DNA of 64,000 bases, from NCBI RefSeq assembly GCF_050875635.1, contig NZ_JBPAOH010000021.1, positions 1 through 64,000 of the forward strand. Direction: 5' to 3'. Both the position numbers and the translations under genes were made by a program. This stretch comes from Hassallia sp050875635 (GTDB taxonomy: Bacteria; Cyanobacteriota; Cyanobacteriia; Cyanobacteriales; Nostocaceae). The notes under the pieces are model-generated. The model saw nothing but the letters and a program-made list of their open reading frames with translations, searched no databases and was not told where the DNA came from. Below, in pieces: positions 1 through 7,317 of the stretch (positions are counted from its first letter, which is position 1; each line of letters begins with the position of its first letter).

Positions 1-108
1 TCTCCTTGTCTCCCCCTCTCCTTGTCTCCTTGTCTCCCCCTCTCCTTGTCTCCTTGTCTCCCCCTCTCCTTGTCTCCTTGTCTCCCCACTCCCCTTTCCC
101 CTCGTCAA
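1..108. repeat. Pyrimidine-rich tandem repeat (TCTCCTTGTC / TCCCCC units)
   Basis: The window opens inside an imperfect tandem array of TCTCCTTGTC and TCTCCCCC blocks. It is nearly free of purines on this strand. The same kind of sequence recurs at 20600-20735. An open frame runs through it, but its Ser-Pro-Cys-Leu-Pro periodicity is only the repeat translated, so I do not call a gene. The rest of the leader up to 545 contains HIP1-like sites and no recognisable gene. Confidence 0.75.
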
Positions 109-545
109 ATTGCCCAATGCCCCATTTGTTGTAAAATTAATCTTGGCGTTAAGGCGCACTTAAAAAGCGTCATCGAGTTGTTCCTTGCTTGTAAGCCTAC
201 CCATCAGGAGTGAGGGTATAGGGCAACGTCTCTAGCGCGATCGCGTCTGTTGGAGTTCTCGCTTTATTTAACGCTCTTGAAATCGAAGATAAAAAATGAG
301 ACTTCTTGCTAAAGTACCTGACGACTAGTCATGTTGCCGTCTAATTACTATTAAAGCCTGCACGGGCTTTTAATGATAGGCGATCGCGCCAACGGCATGA
401 CTGAATTTCGGGGCTTTGTTTTTATAGCAGCTACTTAAGCATTAATCTTCGCTAAAGCAAGCAGTCTATTTTTTCAAAAAAGCAAGTCAAATGAGGAATG
501 GCTGTGGAGATACTTGTAGAAAAGCAACTAGGTGTAAATGTTAAT

Positions 546-767
546 ATGAAAATTGGCGATCGCGTCCGCGTGAAAGAATCCGTAATAGTTTATCATCATC
601 CTGAACATCGCGGTCAGGGTTTTGACATCAAAGGCTCAGAAGGCGAAGTAGTGCAAATTGCAACCGAATGGAAAGGTAAACCGATTAGCGCTAACCTGCC
701 CTTTGTAGTAAAGTTTAGTAAAAAATTTAAGGCTCACTTACGTGATAATGAGCTAGAAATAATATAA
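546..767 (+). CDS. ftrV: Ferredoxin-thioredoxin reductase, variable (alpha) chain
   Basis: Small SH3-like subunit of ferredoxin:thioredoxin reductase, which passes photosynthetic electrons from ferredoxin to thioredoxin. The variable chain supports the catalytic Fe-S chain. I recognise it from the opening GDRVRVKESV, the central YHHPEHR...FDIKGSEGEV stretch, and the closing KFKAHLRDNELE. From the ATG at 546 the product is 73 residues, which fits the family. An in-frame ATG at 498 would add 16 residues of no family character, and GAGGA touches it too closely to be a good ribosome site, so I prefer 546, although its own ribosome site is weak. The gene converges on the hypothetical gene at 778. 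The catalytic subunit gene is not in the window, as is usual in cyanobacteria. Confidence 0.9.
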   Translation: MKIGDRVRVKESVIVYHHPEHRGQGFDIKGSEGEVVQIATEWKGKPISANLPFVVKFSKKFKAHLRDNELEII

Positions 768-777
768 TCTAAATTTC

Positions 778-999
778 TTATCGGCGGCGAAACAAACGGA
801 AAATATTTAATTCGCCGCGCATTTTTTCTAAGTCTTGACGGTTGCGTTCTGCTGTGATATAATACCATTCACAATGACGCTTAAACTCTGACCGCGCCCG
901 AACTTCGTGATAAAACTCATGGGTAGTTTGGTGAGCGGCAAAGGTTTCCTCAATTTCCGGTTGAGGAATGCGAAGAATATAGGGTAAGTTTTTATTCAT
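778..999 (-). CDS. Small conserved-looking hypothetical protein (73 aa)
   Basis: A 73-residue, charged, soluble protein without signal peptide or membrane segment. It is rich in Arg, Glu and His, with a YYITAERNRQDLEKMRGELN segment likely to form a helix and a basic end (RLFRRR). It lies tail to tail with ftrV, only 10 bases apart, on the opposite strand. I believe similar short proteins exist in other cyanobacteria but know no function. The start ATG at 999 is the only sensible one. Coding is supported by the compact arrangement and the amino-acid composition, not by a recognised domain. Confidence 0.6.
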   Translation of the reverse strand: MNKNLPYILRIPQPEIEETFAAHQTTHEFYHEVRARSEFKRHCEWYYITAERNRQDLEKMRGELNIFRLFRRR

Positions 1000-1108
1000 T
1001 TTTTATAGATACCCAGGGATTTAGGATTTTCTAACTATTGAAATTATAGCGATTTATCAATCGCCCTCACGCCCGCGAAGGGTGGAAACAACGCGGGTAC
1101 GCAAACAA

Positions 1109-1128
1109 AACCCGCGATTAGGCGGGTT
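1109..1128. repeat. Hairpin of the AACCCGC...GCGGGTT type
   Basis: Perfect inverted repeat, arms AACCCGC/GCGGGTT around a 6-base loop, in the spacer downstream of the YdcF-family gene. It resembles the GCCCGCCTACGCGGGC hairpins at 28009 and 28087, so it is probably a dispersed palindromic repeat that may also act as a terminator. The rest of 1000-1265 shows nothing else. Confidence 0.55.
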
Positions 1129-1265
1129 AAAATAGTCAAGTATTTTTTAAGACATTGATACGCTTGCGTATTTATTTAGCTACTTTCGGTTTGTAGTAGT
1201 GAGGATTATAAATTATGAATTATTAATTATGAATTACAAATGAAAGCTTTGTTTTGTGAGTTTTT

Positions 1266-2054
1266 TCAAAGCCAACCGCGTAAACGATAGACAACAGTAC
1301 CAATGTACTCTTTTAAAGCTCTGGTAAATTGCTGTAAATTGTCACTATCGGGAAACAAATTTAAGATAGCGGCTTTGGGGGTGTTGGTGAGTTCTTGGAT
1401 ATCGCCTTGACTGATGAGAAAATCAGTAGGTGCAGGAATAACATCAATTCCTTGACGCTTGAAGATAAGTAGCGATCGCGGCATATGCATTGCCGAAGTG
1501 ACTAACAATACCCGATGAATACCACGAGCCGCGAGAATTTTCCGGACATTTACGGCATTTTCATGAGTATTGAGAGAGTCAGGTTCTTGGACAATTGCCT
1601 CTGTTGGTATACCAATAGAAGTAAGAATTGTTGCCATATCCGCTGACTCTGGGGAACCGCTGCCGCGCCAATCGATACGACCACCACTGAGAATGATTAT
1701 GGGGGCTTTCTTTTGGCGGTAAAGTTGAGCGGCGTAAATAACGCGATCGCCTGTTTCACTTAAATCTACACCAGGACGTGGCGGAGTCGCTGATTTAGTT
1801 GCACCACCCAAAACCACAATTGCTTCAGAAGAAGGTATTTCCGTGGGGAGATTTTGCCATTCAAGCGATCGCACCAAAGAGTGAGAAACCCAAGCATTAC
1901 CAGAAACTAGCAATACAGTTAATGCCAGTGCGATCGCCATAGCTGCCATGCGCGGTCTTTTCCACAGCAGAAACAGTGAAAACAGCAAAAAAACGCAAGC
2001 TAACCCAAGCGGGTAAAAAAACAGCGGTAGTAACTTAGAGAGGTATAAAAACAT
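1266..2054 (-). CDS. YdcF/SanA/ElyC family (DUF218) membrane protein
   Basis: Envelope protein of the DUF218 family, whose members (SanA, ElyC, YdcF) are linked to envelope integrity; the chemical activity is not settled. Two hydrophobic helices occur in the first 60 residues (LLPLFFYPLGLACVFLLF and AAMAIALALTVLLVSGNAW). The DUF218 core follows: AIVVLGG, then RVIYAAQLYR, IIILSGG, ESADMA, SLNTHENA, VLLVTSAMHMPRS. The acidic and His residues of the HENA and SAMHMPRS motifs are kept. An upstream in-frame ATG at 2114 would only add translated STRR repeat, so I start at 2054, giving 262 residues. Monocistronic, with an STRR array upstream. Confidence 0.85.
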   Translation of the reverse strand: MFLYLSKLLPLFFYPLGLACVFLLFSLFLLWKRPRMAAMAIALALTVLLVSGNAWVSHSLVRSLEWQNLPTEIPSSEAIVVLGGATKSATPPRPGVDLSETGDRVIYAAQLYRQKKAPIIILSGGRIDWRGSGSPESADMATILTSIGIPTEAIVQEPDSLNTHENAVNVRKILAARGIHRVLLVTSAMHMPRSLLIFKRQGIDVIPAPTDFLISQGDIQELTNTPKAAILNLFPDSDNLQQFTRALKEYIGTVVYRLRGWL

Positions 2055-2055
2055 A

Positions 2056-2217
2056 ATTGGGAATTGGGCATGGGGCAATTGTTTAATGGGCAATGGGCAA
2101 TGGGCAATGGGCAATGGGAATAAAAAGAAGCTAGACGTATTTCACAAAGGGACTATGCCCGATGCCCACTTGGACGATGCCCAATGCCCCATGCCCAATG
2201 CCCAATGCCCAATTACT
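2056..2217. repeat. STRR array (GGGCAAT / GCCCAAT heptamers, inverted halves)
   Basis: Runs of GGGCAAT at 2090-2118, then after about 40 bases the inverse heptamers (GCCCAAT, GCCCCAT) up to 2215. This is the class known in cyanobacteria as short tandemly repeated repetitive sequences. It fills the spacer between two minus-strand genes and ends at the stop codon of the membrane protein gene. A GATGCCCACTTGGACGATGC segment matches the inverted form of one at 25150. Confidence 0.85.
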
Positions 2218-2725
2218 ACCTTTCCCAAAACCGAAAATTGAAACCTCCACGAGAGCGACGGAAACGACGAGTGGGTCTGCGTTTCCGTTTGATTGCTCTT
2301 TCGTTTGGGAGTTGTCCTTCGACTTCTTCTGAACCTTCAGCTGCCAGTTGAGTTTTAGTTTGTTCTGTGGTTTCCCACCAAGCAATAATCCAGCCCCCAC
2401 CTAAACCGGCTAATGCGCTTAACAAAACGCTCATCGGTGCTGGATACCCCAAAAACAGAAAACCAAGTAGAAAAAATAACCAGTATTTCAATCCAGCATC
2501 AATGCCTTCAGCCGAGCCTAAAGTAGGGGCTTGGGGACCGCTTCTAGTTGCTGTTGTCAACCCGCCTAAGGCTATACCGCCCAATATACCTAAGAAGATA
2601 CTTAGGGATGCTGGTGCGCCGGTCATGGAAAATATGAGTGTTAAAAATAAGCCAAAGACGAGTTGAGAAAAGAAAGCTTGAGAGATGGTAATCAGACCGC
2701 CGAAGTCGTTCTTTTTTTCTGCCAT
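2216..2725 (-). CDS. Hypothetical membrane protein with basic C-terminal tail
   Basis: 169 residues with about four predicted membrane helices: LVFGLFLTLIFSM, LSIFLGILGGIALGGL, YWLFFLLGFLFLGY and LLSALAGLGGGWIIAWW. A hydrophilic tail follows whose last 30 residues are strongly basic (KRKRRPTRRFRRSRGG) and may bind nucleic acid or anionic lipid. It lies 10 bases downstream of the phosphotransferase/kinase gene on the same strand, so the two probably form an operon. I recognise no named family. The start ATG at 2725 is followed by a polar MAEKKND segment before the first helix. Confidence 0.75.
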   Translation of the reverse strand: MAEKKNDFGGLITISQAFFSQLVFGLFLTLIFSMTGAPASLSIFLGILGGIALGGLTTATRSGPQAPTLGSAEGIDAGLKYWLFFLLGFLFLGYPAPMSVLLSALAGLGGGWIIAWWETTEQTKTQLAAEGSEEVEGQLPNERAIKRKRRPTRRFRRSRGGFNFRFWER

Positions 2726-2735
2726 AAGTTTAAAT

Positions 2736-4277
2736 TTATTGGCGAATTACTTCTTTTAATTGTGCCTGTTGTGGTTGAGTTGTATCCAAAATTTTCAGGT
2801 AGGGTTTTTCTTCTTCGGTGAAAGGTTCAGCCAAGTTAAGTTGTGATTGTAATAAATCAACTGTGGCATCGGCAATATCACCAGTGCGATCGCGCAACCG
2901 TTGTTCCAAAACTTCTATCGGTGCGGTGCATTGAATAATTTGTAGGGGAAGTTGATGTTTATTAGCTTGGGCGATCGCTTCTTTTCTCAACTTCTGTTTG
3001 TCATACTTGGCATCCAAAATCACCGTATAACCTTGATTTGCTAGTATAATTCCCAATGACAGCAACCGTGCATAAGTTTTCTCCGTCATCTCAGGTGTAT
3101 ACAAATCATCACCACCGCGTTCTAAAAGTGGAATTCCCGCCAAATGTTTCCGCACCGCATCCGAACGAATCAGAATTGCTCCTAATTCGCGAGATAATAA
3201 CTTAGCTACGGTACTTTTACCAGAACCCGACAACCCCGACATCAATATTAATTTTCCTTGCTTGGGTTTAGTATAATTCCAAGCCAGTTTATAATACTCA
3301 GCTGCGGTTTTTGCTGCCTCTTCTTTCACATCTGCGGGAACACTTGGATCGTCCAACAAAAATGATGTCACCTTTGCCCGAACATACGCTTGACGGTTTA
3401 AATATATCGGTAATACTTGTAACCCTTCCCAATCGCCAGTTTGCTCTAAATAAGTATTCAAGTAGGCATTACTCAAATCTTGTCGTTGCTCTGCTTCCAG
3501 ATTCATCACAGCATAAGCAATATCGAACATGACATCAACAAAGCGAAACGCTTCGTTAAACTCAATGCAATCGAAGAGTAAAATTTTATCTTGCCACAAA
3601 GCAATATTTCTTAAGTGCAAGTCTCCGTGACATTCGCGAATGAAGTTATTAGCGATGCGACTTTTAAATAGTTCCGTGCGATCGCTAAAAAAGTTATCTG
3701 TATATTGCTTTGTTTCGTCAAACTGCGTCTGCGTTTGAGGACCACCAATATATTTTTCAGATTGCTCGTAATTCTCGTCAAACGCTTCTCGAACTTGAGC
3801 AACTTCGCCAAAAGTGCGAATATAATCATTGGTTTCAGTTTTCGCGTGATATTCAGCTACAACTTGTCCCAAGTTTTCCAAATCTGTTTCATTTAACTTA
3901 CCCTGTTCAAATAAAGCGCTAAATAAAGTCTCTTGAGGAAATTGCTGCATTTTCAACACATATTCTACAGCTTCTCCCGTTCCCCCCAGATGATATTGAT
4001 TATCCGTCAGAGTAATAGGCAAAACTTCTAAATACAGTTCTGCTGCACCTCGCTGATTTAACCGCAATTCTTCTTGAGAAAAATGCTGCCGTTTTTCCAA
4101 AGTTGAAAAGTCTAAAAAGCCAAAATTCATCGGCTTTTTTACTTTATAAGCATAATCCCCAGTTAGCAGCACATAAGAAATGTGCGTTTGAATCAGTTGA
4201 ATTGGTTCTGTTACCGCATGGGGATAAAACCCAGGTTGCAACATCTGCTCAATTAATGCTGGAACAGAAACTGTCAT
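2736..4277 (-). CDS. Aminoglycoside-phosphotransferase-like / P-loop kinase fusion
   Basis: Two kinase-like halves in one 513-residue soluble protein, an architecture known as COG2187 plus COG0645. The N-terminal half looks like the APH/choline-kinase fold: HGDLHLRN near residue 215 is the catalytic loop, and DCIEFN shortly after supplies the metal-binding acid. The C-terminal half has a Walker A motif SGLSGSGKST near residue 346, followed by RSDAVRKHLAG and a C-terminal QRLRDRTGDIADA segment, as in gluconate- or adenylylsulfate-kinase-like P-loop proteins. The substrate is unknown. It is the first gene of a probable two-gene operon with the membrane protein 10 bases downstream. The TPEMTEKTY motif is typical of this fusion family. 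Confidence 0.85.
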   Translation of the reverse strand: MTVSVPALIEQMLQPGFYPHAVTEPIQLIQTHISYVLLTGDYAYKVKKPMNFGFLDFSTLEKRQHFSQEELRLNQRGAAELYLEVLPITLTDNQYHLGGTGEAVEYVLKMQQFPQETLFSALFEQGKLNETDLENLGQVVAEYHAKTETNDYIRTFGEVAQVREAFDENYEQSEKYIGGPQTQTQFDETKQYTDNFFSDRTELFKSRIANNFIRECHGDLHLRNIALWQDKILLFDCIEFNEAFRFVDVMFDIAYAVMNLEAEQRQDLSNAYLNTYLEQTGDWEGLQVLPIYLNRQAYVRAKVTSFLLDDPSVPADVKEEAAKTAAEYYKLAWNYTKPKQGKLILMSGLSGSGKSTVAKLLSRELGAILIRSDAVRKHLAGIPLLERGGDDLYTPEMTEKTYARLLSLGIILANQGYTVILDAKYDKQKLRKEAIAQANKHQLPLQIIQCTAPIEVLEQRLRDRTGDIADATVDLLQSQLNLAEPFTEEEKPYLKILDTTQPQQAQLKEVIRQ

Positions 4278-4313
4278 TTTTTAGCGTCCTTGGCGATTTG
4301 GCAATTCAAACAT

Positions 4314-4339
4314 AAAAAAACCAGGAGTTACCCCCTGGT
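4314..4339 (-). terminator. Rho-independent terminator after rplY
   Basis: Read on the minus strand, the stem CCAGGGGGTAACTCCTGG is followed directly by seven T residues. It lies 24 bases after the rplY stop codon and before the start of the kinase fusion gene. This is the expected position for ending the rplY transcript and separating it from the next operon. Confidence 0.85.
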
Positions 4340-4362
4340 ATTATCGACAACTATTATATACT

Positions 4363-5025
4363 TCAGCTAGCTTCAGATTCTGTTTCAGACTCGGTTTCTG
4401 TCTCTGTTTCCGATGTAGCCTCAGTTTCAGCCTGAGCTGCTTCGAGTGCAGCTTCTTTTTCTGGCGTGATTTGTGGTGGCAAAATGCTAACAGCAACTTG
4501 CTCTGCGTCATTGAGAACTGTTAAACCTTGGGGCAATGGTAGCTGATTGATCTGCAAGCTGTCGCCAACTTTCATGTTAGAAACATCAACTTCAATTGCC
4601 TCTGGGATGTTCTCCGGTTCGCAACTGACTTGCAATTCGTTAAACACGGTGTCTAACAAACCACCTTCTAGTTTAACCCCGGCAGCATCTCCGACAAATC
4701 GCAGCGGTACTTCTACTGTAGTCGGACCGTGACCTGCTACCGCAAAAAAGCTGAGGTGGAAAGGAGTACGTTTTGCTGGATGAATCTGAACTTCCCGCAA
4801 CAAAGTTTTGCCTTGCCAAGGGATATCAGTAATTTTCAAATCAATCAAAGTGTTGTTGACTGAACCTTTTTTCAGCAAGCGCTCAACAGTTTTGGCATCA
4901 ATGGTTAAAGAGATAGACTCTGTACCTTTGTGACCGTATAAATTCGCAGGAATTCGCCCAGAACGGCGCAAAGCATTGGGTTTGCTATTTTCTGGACGCT
5001 TTTGACATTCAATTGTGAGATCCAT
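4363..5025 (-). CDS. rplY: 50S ribosomal protein bL25, long (CTC/TL5) form
   Basis: Ribosomal protein that binds 5S rRNA. The N-terminal L25 domain begins MDLTIECQKRPENSK, then LRRSGRIPANLYG, the 5S-rRNA-binding start of the family. The C-terminal TL5/CTC beta domain contains VEVPLRFVGDAAGVKLEGG and ends at VAVSILPP. A last tail of about 40 residues is acidic and repetitive (Glu/Ser/Thr). Length is 220 residues, typical of the long form. The longer reading frame upstream only translates the STRR array, so the start is ATG 5025. It follows purA on the same strand across a 188-base STRR spacer, and a clear terminator lies downstream. Confidence 0.95.
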   Translation of the reverse strand: MDLTIECQKRPENSKPNALRRSGRIPANLYGHKGTESISLTIDAKTVERLLKKGSVNNTLIDLKITDIPWQGKTLLREVQIHPAKRTPFHLSFFAVAGHGPTTVEVPLRFVGDAAGVKLEGGLLDTVFNELQVSCEPENIPEAIEVDVSNMKVGDSLQINQLPLPQGLTVLNDAEQVAVSILPPQITPEKEAALEAAQAETEATSETETETESETESEAS

Positions 5026-5039
5026 ACAAGTTGGGGAAA

Positions 5040-5213
5040 AGGTAATTGGGAATTGGGCAATGGGCAATGGGCAATGGGCAATGGGCAATGGGCAATGGGC
5101 AATGGGCAATGGGCATTGGGAATTAGGAATGCGTTTTTTACGATTACCCATGCCCCATGCCCCATGCCCCATGCCCCATGCCCCATGCCCATTGCCCCAT
5201 GCCCCATGCCCTA
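5040..5213. repeat. Composite STRR element: GGGCAAT array, 24-base core, inverted GGGGCAT array
   Basis: About nine head-to-tail GGGCAAT heptamers (5055-5115) lead into a core that starts GGGAATTAGGAATGCG and continues TTTTTTAC, then seven to eight inverted units of the CCCCATG type up to 5212. The same order and nearly the same core recur at 6985-7115. The element touches the stop codon of purA and separates purA from rplY. Confidence 0.9.
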
Positions 5214-6557
5214 TTAAGCACTTAACAAAGTGGCTGGTGTGCCGTCGGCGTGCAATAATGCGCGTTTGGGACCGTGAATTGGGTCTTCTACGATGATAGT
5301 TTGATCGCGGCTGGCTCCGAGGGAGACGATCGCGATCGGGACTTCGATTAATTCTGCTAAGAATTTTAGATAGTCCAGCGCTTGCTTCGGCAAGTCTTCT
5401 AAAGTGCGGCAGTCACTTGTTGACACCTGCCATCCCGGCATTGTTTTATAAATGGGGCGACAGCGTGCAAATTGACGAGCGCTAGAGGGGAAGTGATCGC
5501 AACGTTCGCCATCTATTTCATAAGCGACACAAACTTTAATTTCCTTCAATTCGTCGAGGACATCAAGTTTGGTAATCGCCAGACAATCCATACCGTTAAT
5601 TCTAGCGGCGTAGCGACCGATAACGGCATCAAACCAACCGCAGCGGCGTTTGCGTCCGGTGGTTGTGCCAAATTCGGCACCGCGATCGCATAACAATTCT
5701 CCCACTTTTCCGTCTTGTTCGGTGGGGAATGGTCCTTCTCCTACTCTGGTGGTATACGCTTTCGATACCCCAATTACCCGGTCTATCATTGTCGGTCCTA
5801 ACCCTGTACCAACGCAAGCCCCCCCTGCTACGGGGTTCGAGGATGTTACATAAGGATAAGTTCCATGATCTAAGTCGAGAAGCGTACCTTGCGCTCCTTC
5901 AAACAAAATATTGCGCCGTCGCAGCACCGCATCGTATATTTTTAATGAGGTATCAACTACATAAGGTCGCAACCGTTCTGCATACCCCAAATACTGCTCT
6001 ATCACCTCTTGGGTATTTAGGGGCGGCAAGTTATAAAACTTTTCCAGAATTGCGTTTTTATAATTAATCGTCCACTCTAACTGTTCGCGCAACCCGATTT
6101 CGTCCATCAAATCTAACATTCTGATACCAATACGCTCAGATTTGTCAGCATAAGTTGGACCAATACCCCTACCTGTTGTGCCGATTTTATGATTTCCCCG
6201 TCGTTCTTCGGATGCGGAGTCAATCAATCTATGGTAAGGCATCGTTACATGAGCCGTCTCAGAAATCAGCAGATTGCGAGTGGATATATTTAGTTTTTCA
6301 AGTTGATCGAGTTCTTCGATGAGAACCTGTGGATCGATTACCGTTCCGCAGCCAATTATGCACTCGGTATCTGGATACAATATACCAGAGGGAATTAAGT
6401 GCAGTTTAAAGGTTTGATCGTTAACTACAATCGTGTGTCCAGCATTCACACCCCCTTGGTAACGTACAACAACGTTTGCGGAGCGGCTGAGTAAGTCTGT
6501 TATTTTACCTTTTCCTTCATCGCCCCACTGGGCGCCTATGACAATGACGTTAGCCAA
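5214..6557 (-). CDS. purA: Adenylosuccinate synthetase
   Basis: Catalyses the GTP-dependent joining of IMP and aspartate to adenylosuccinate, the first committed step to AMP. Full length (447 residues). The N-terminal GAQWGDEGKGK loop carries the catalytic Asp13. NAGHTIV (catalytic His), then TTGRGIGP, the GVSKAYTTRVGEGPFPTE block and TGRKRRCGW near residue 300 are all present; the GTP-binding TKLDVLDELKEIKVC motif follows. Intact, with no odd residues. It stands alone at its upstream side and is followed by the STRR element and rplY on the same strand. Confidence 0.98.
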   Translation of the reverse strand: MANVIVIGAQWGDEGKGKITDLLSRSANVVVRYQGGVNAGHTIVVNDQTFKLHLIPSGILYPDTECIIGCGTVIDPQVLIEELDQLEKLNISTRNLLISETAHVTMPYHRLIDSASEERRGNHKIGTTGRGIGPTYADKSERIGIRMLDLMDEIGLREQLEWTINYKNAILEKFYNLPPLNTQEVIEQYLGYAERLRPYVVDTSLKIYDAVLRRRNILFEGAQGTLLDLDHGTYPYVTSSNPVAGGACVGTGLGPTMIDRVIGVSKAYTTRVGEGPFPTEQDGKVGELLCDRGAEFGTTTGRKRRCGWFDAVIGRYAARINGMDCLAITKLDVLDELKEIKVCVAYEIDGERCDHFPSSARQFARCRPIYKTMPGWQVSTSDCRTLEDLPKQALDYLKFLAELIEVPIAIVSLGASRDQTIIVEDPIHGPKRALLHADGTPATLLSA

Positions 6558-7317
6558 GCGTTTATTAAAGAGCTAAAGTTTTCACAAACTCTTATTATCA
6601 ACAGATTGTCTGACTAATGTCAAGCTTATTCAATCGGATTTTCCGAAAAAGTCACTGATTCGTTGAAAGCAACTACAAGAAATTTATCAGTTATCAGCGT
6701 TCAATTATGAGTTTCATCTTAATTTTTGTAAATTTATCAACTAAAGTTAGTTTCTGACTACTGAGAACTATTAATTTATATTAAAATTGTTAGGATCTTA
6801 TCTGGCAGTATATATATCAAAAATCGTCAAAATAAAGCCAGAAATTTCCAAGAGAAAAGTGTGCCAAATACTATCTGGGAGAATCAAACAGTAGCTTAAT
6901 CAAATAAACCAATTTTGATTAAATGTAACTAAGGCGACATTTTTCTGAATGTTGAAATTGCTATTAAATTTACTAAGGTTTGAAAATTGGGCATTGGGCA
7001 TTGGGCATTGGGCATTGGGCAATGGGCAATGGGCAATGGGCAATAGGCAATGGGAATTGGGAATTAGGAATGCGTTTTTTACCATAACCCATGCCCCATG
7101 CCCAATTCCCAATTACCTTTTTCCTGTGGGAGTGCAAGAACTGATTACGCGATCGCTACAGATGCACTTTCTTGTCAAGATTATCAAAGTGTAAGTAAAA
7201 AAACTCACACATGTATCAAAGATTATCCGGCAAATAGCAGTATATTTCTTAACTTGAGCCGCAAATTATCTCAATAAACAAACATCCAGAGAATCAGAAA
7301 TTTTATTGTCGAAACAC
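6558..7317. other. Gene-free spacer upstream of purA and of the histidine kinase gene
   Basis: About 760 bases between divergent genes. 6558-6980 is AT-rich and must hold the purA promoter, but I see no clear operator. 6985-7115 is the second copy of the composite STRR element. 7116-7317 holds one HIP1 site and the leader of the histidine kinase gene. No frame here has coding character. Confidence 0.6.
6985..7115. repeat. Second composite STRR element
   Basis: Units of GGGCATT then GGGCAAT, followed by GGGAATTGGGAATTAGGAAT, GCGTTTTTTACCATAACCC, and inverted CCCCATG/CCCAATT units. The core GGGAATTAGGAATGCG...TTTTTTAC is shared with 5116-5140, and again separates arrays of opposite orientation. 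Confidence 0.88.

Noticed and set aside
22..213. 63-codon frame through the CCTTGTC array
   Set aside because: Its residues only translate the tandem repeat, and there is no ribosome site.
2055..2114. Extension of the YdcF-family protein to ATG 2114
   Set aside because: The added residues (MPIAHCPLPIKQL...) come from the STRR array.
5026..5217. Overlapping frames and N-terminal extension of rplY rich in CPLPIAH
   Set aside because: They translate STRR heptamers; the bL25 family starts at ATG 5025.
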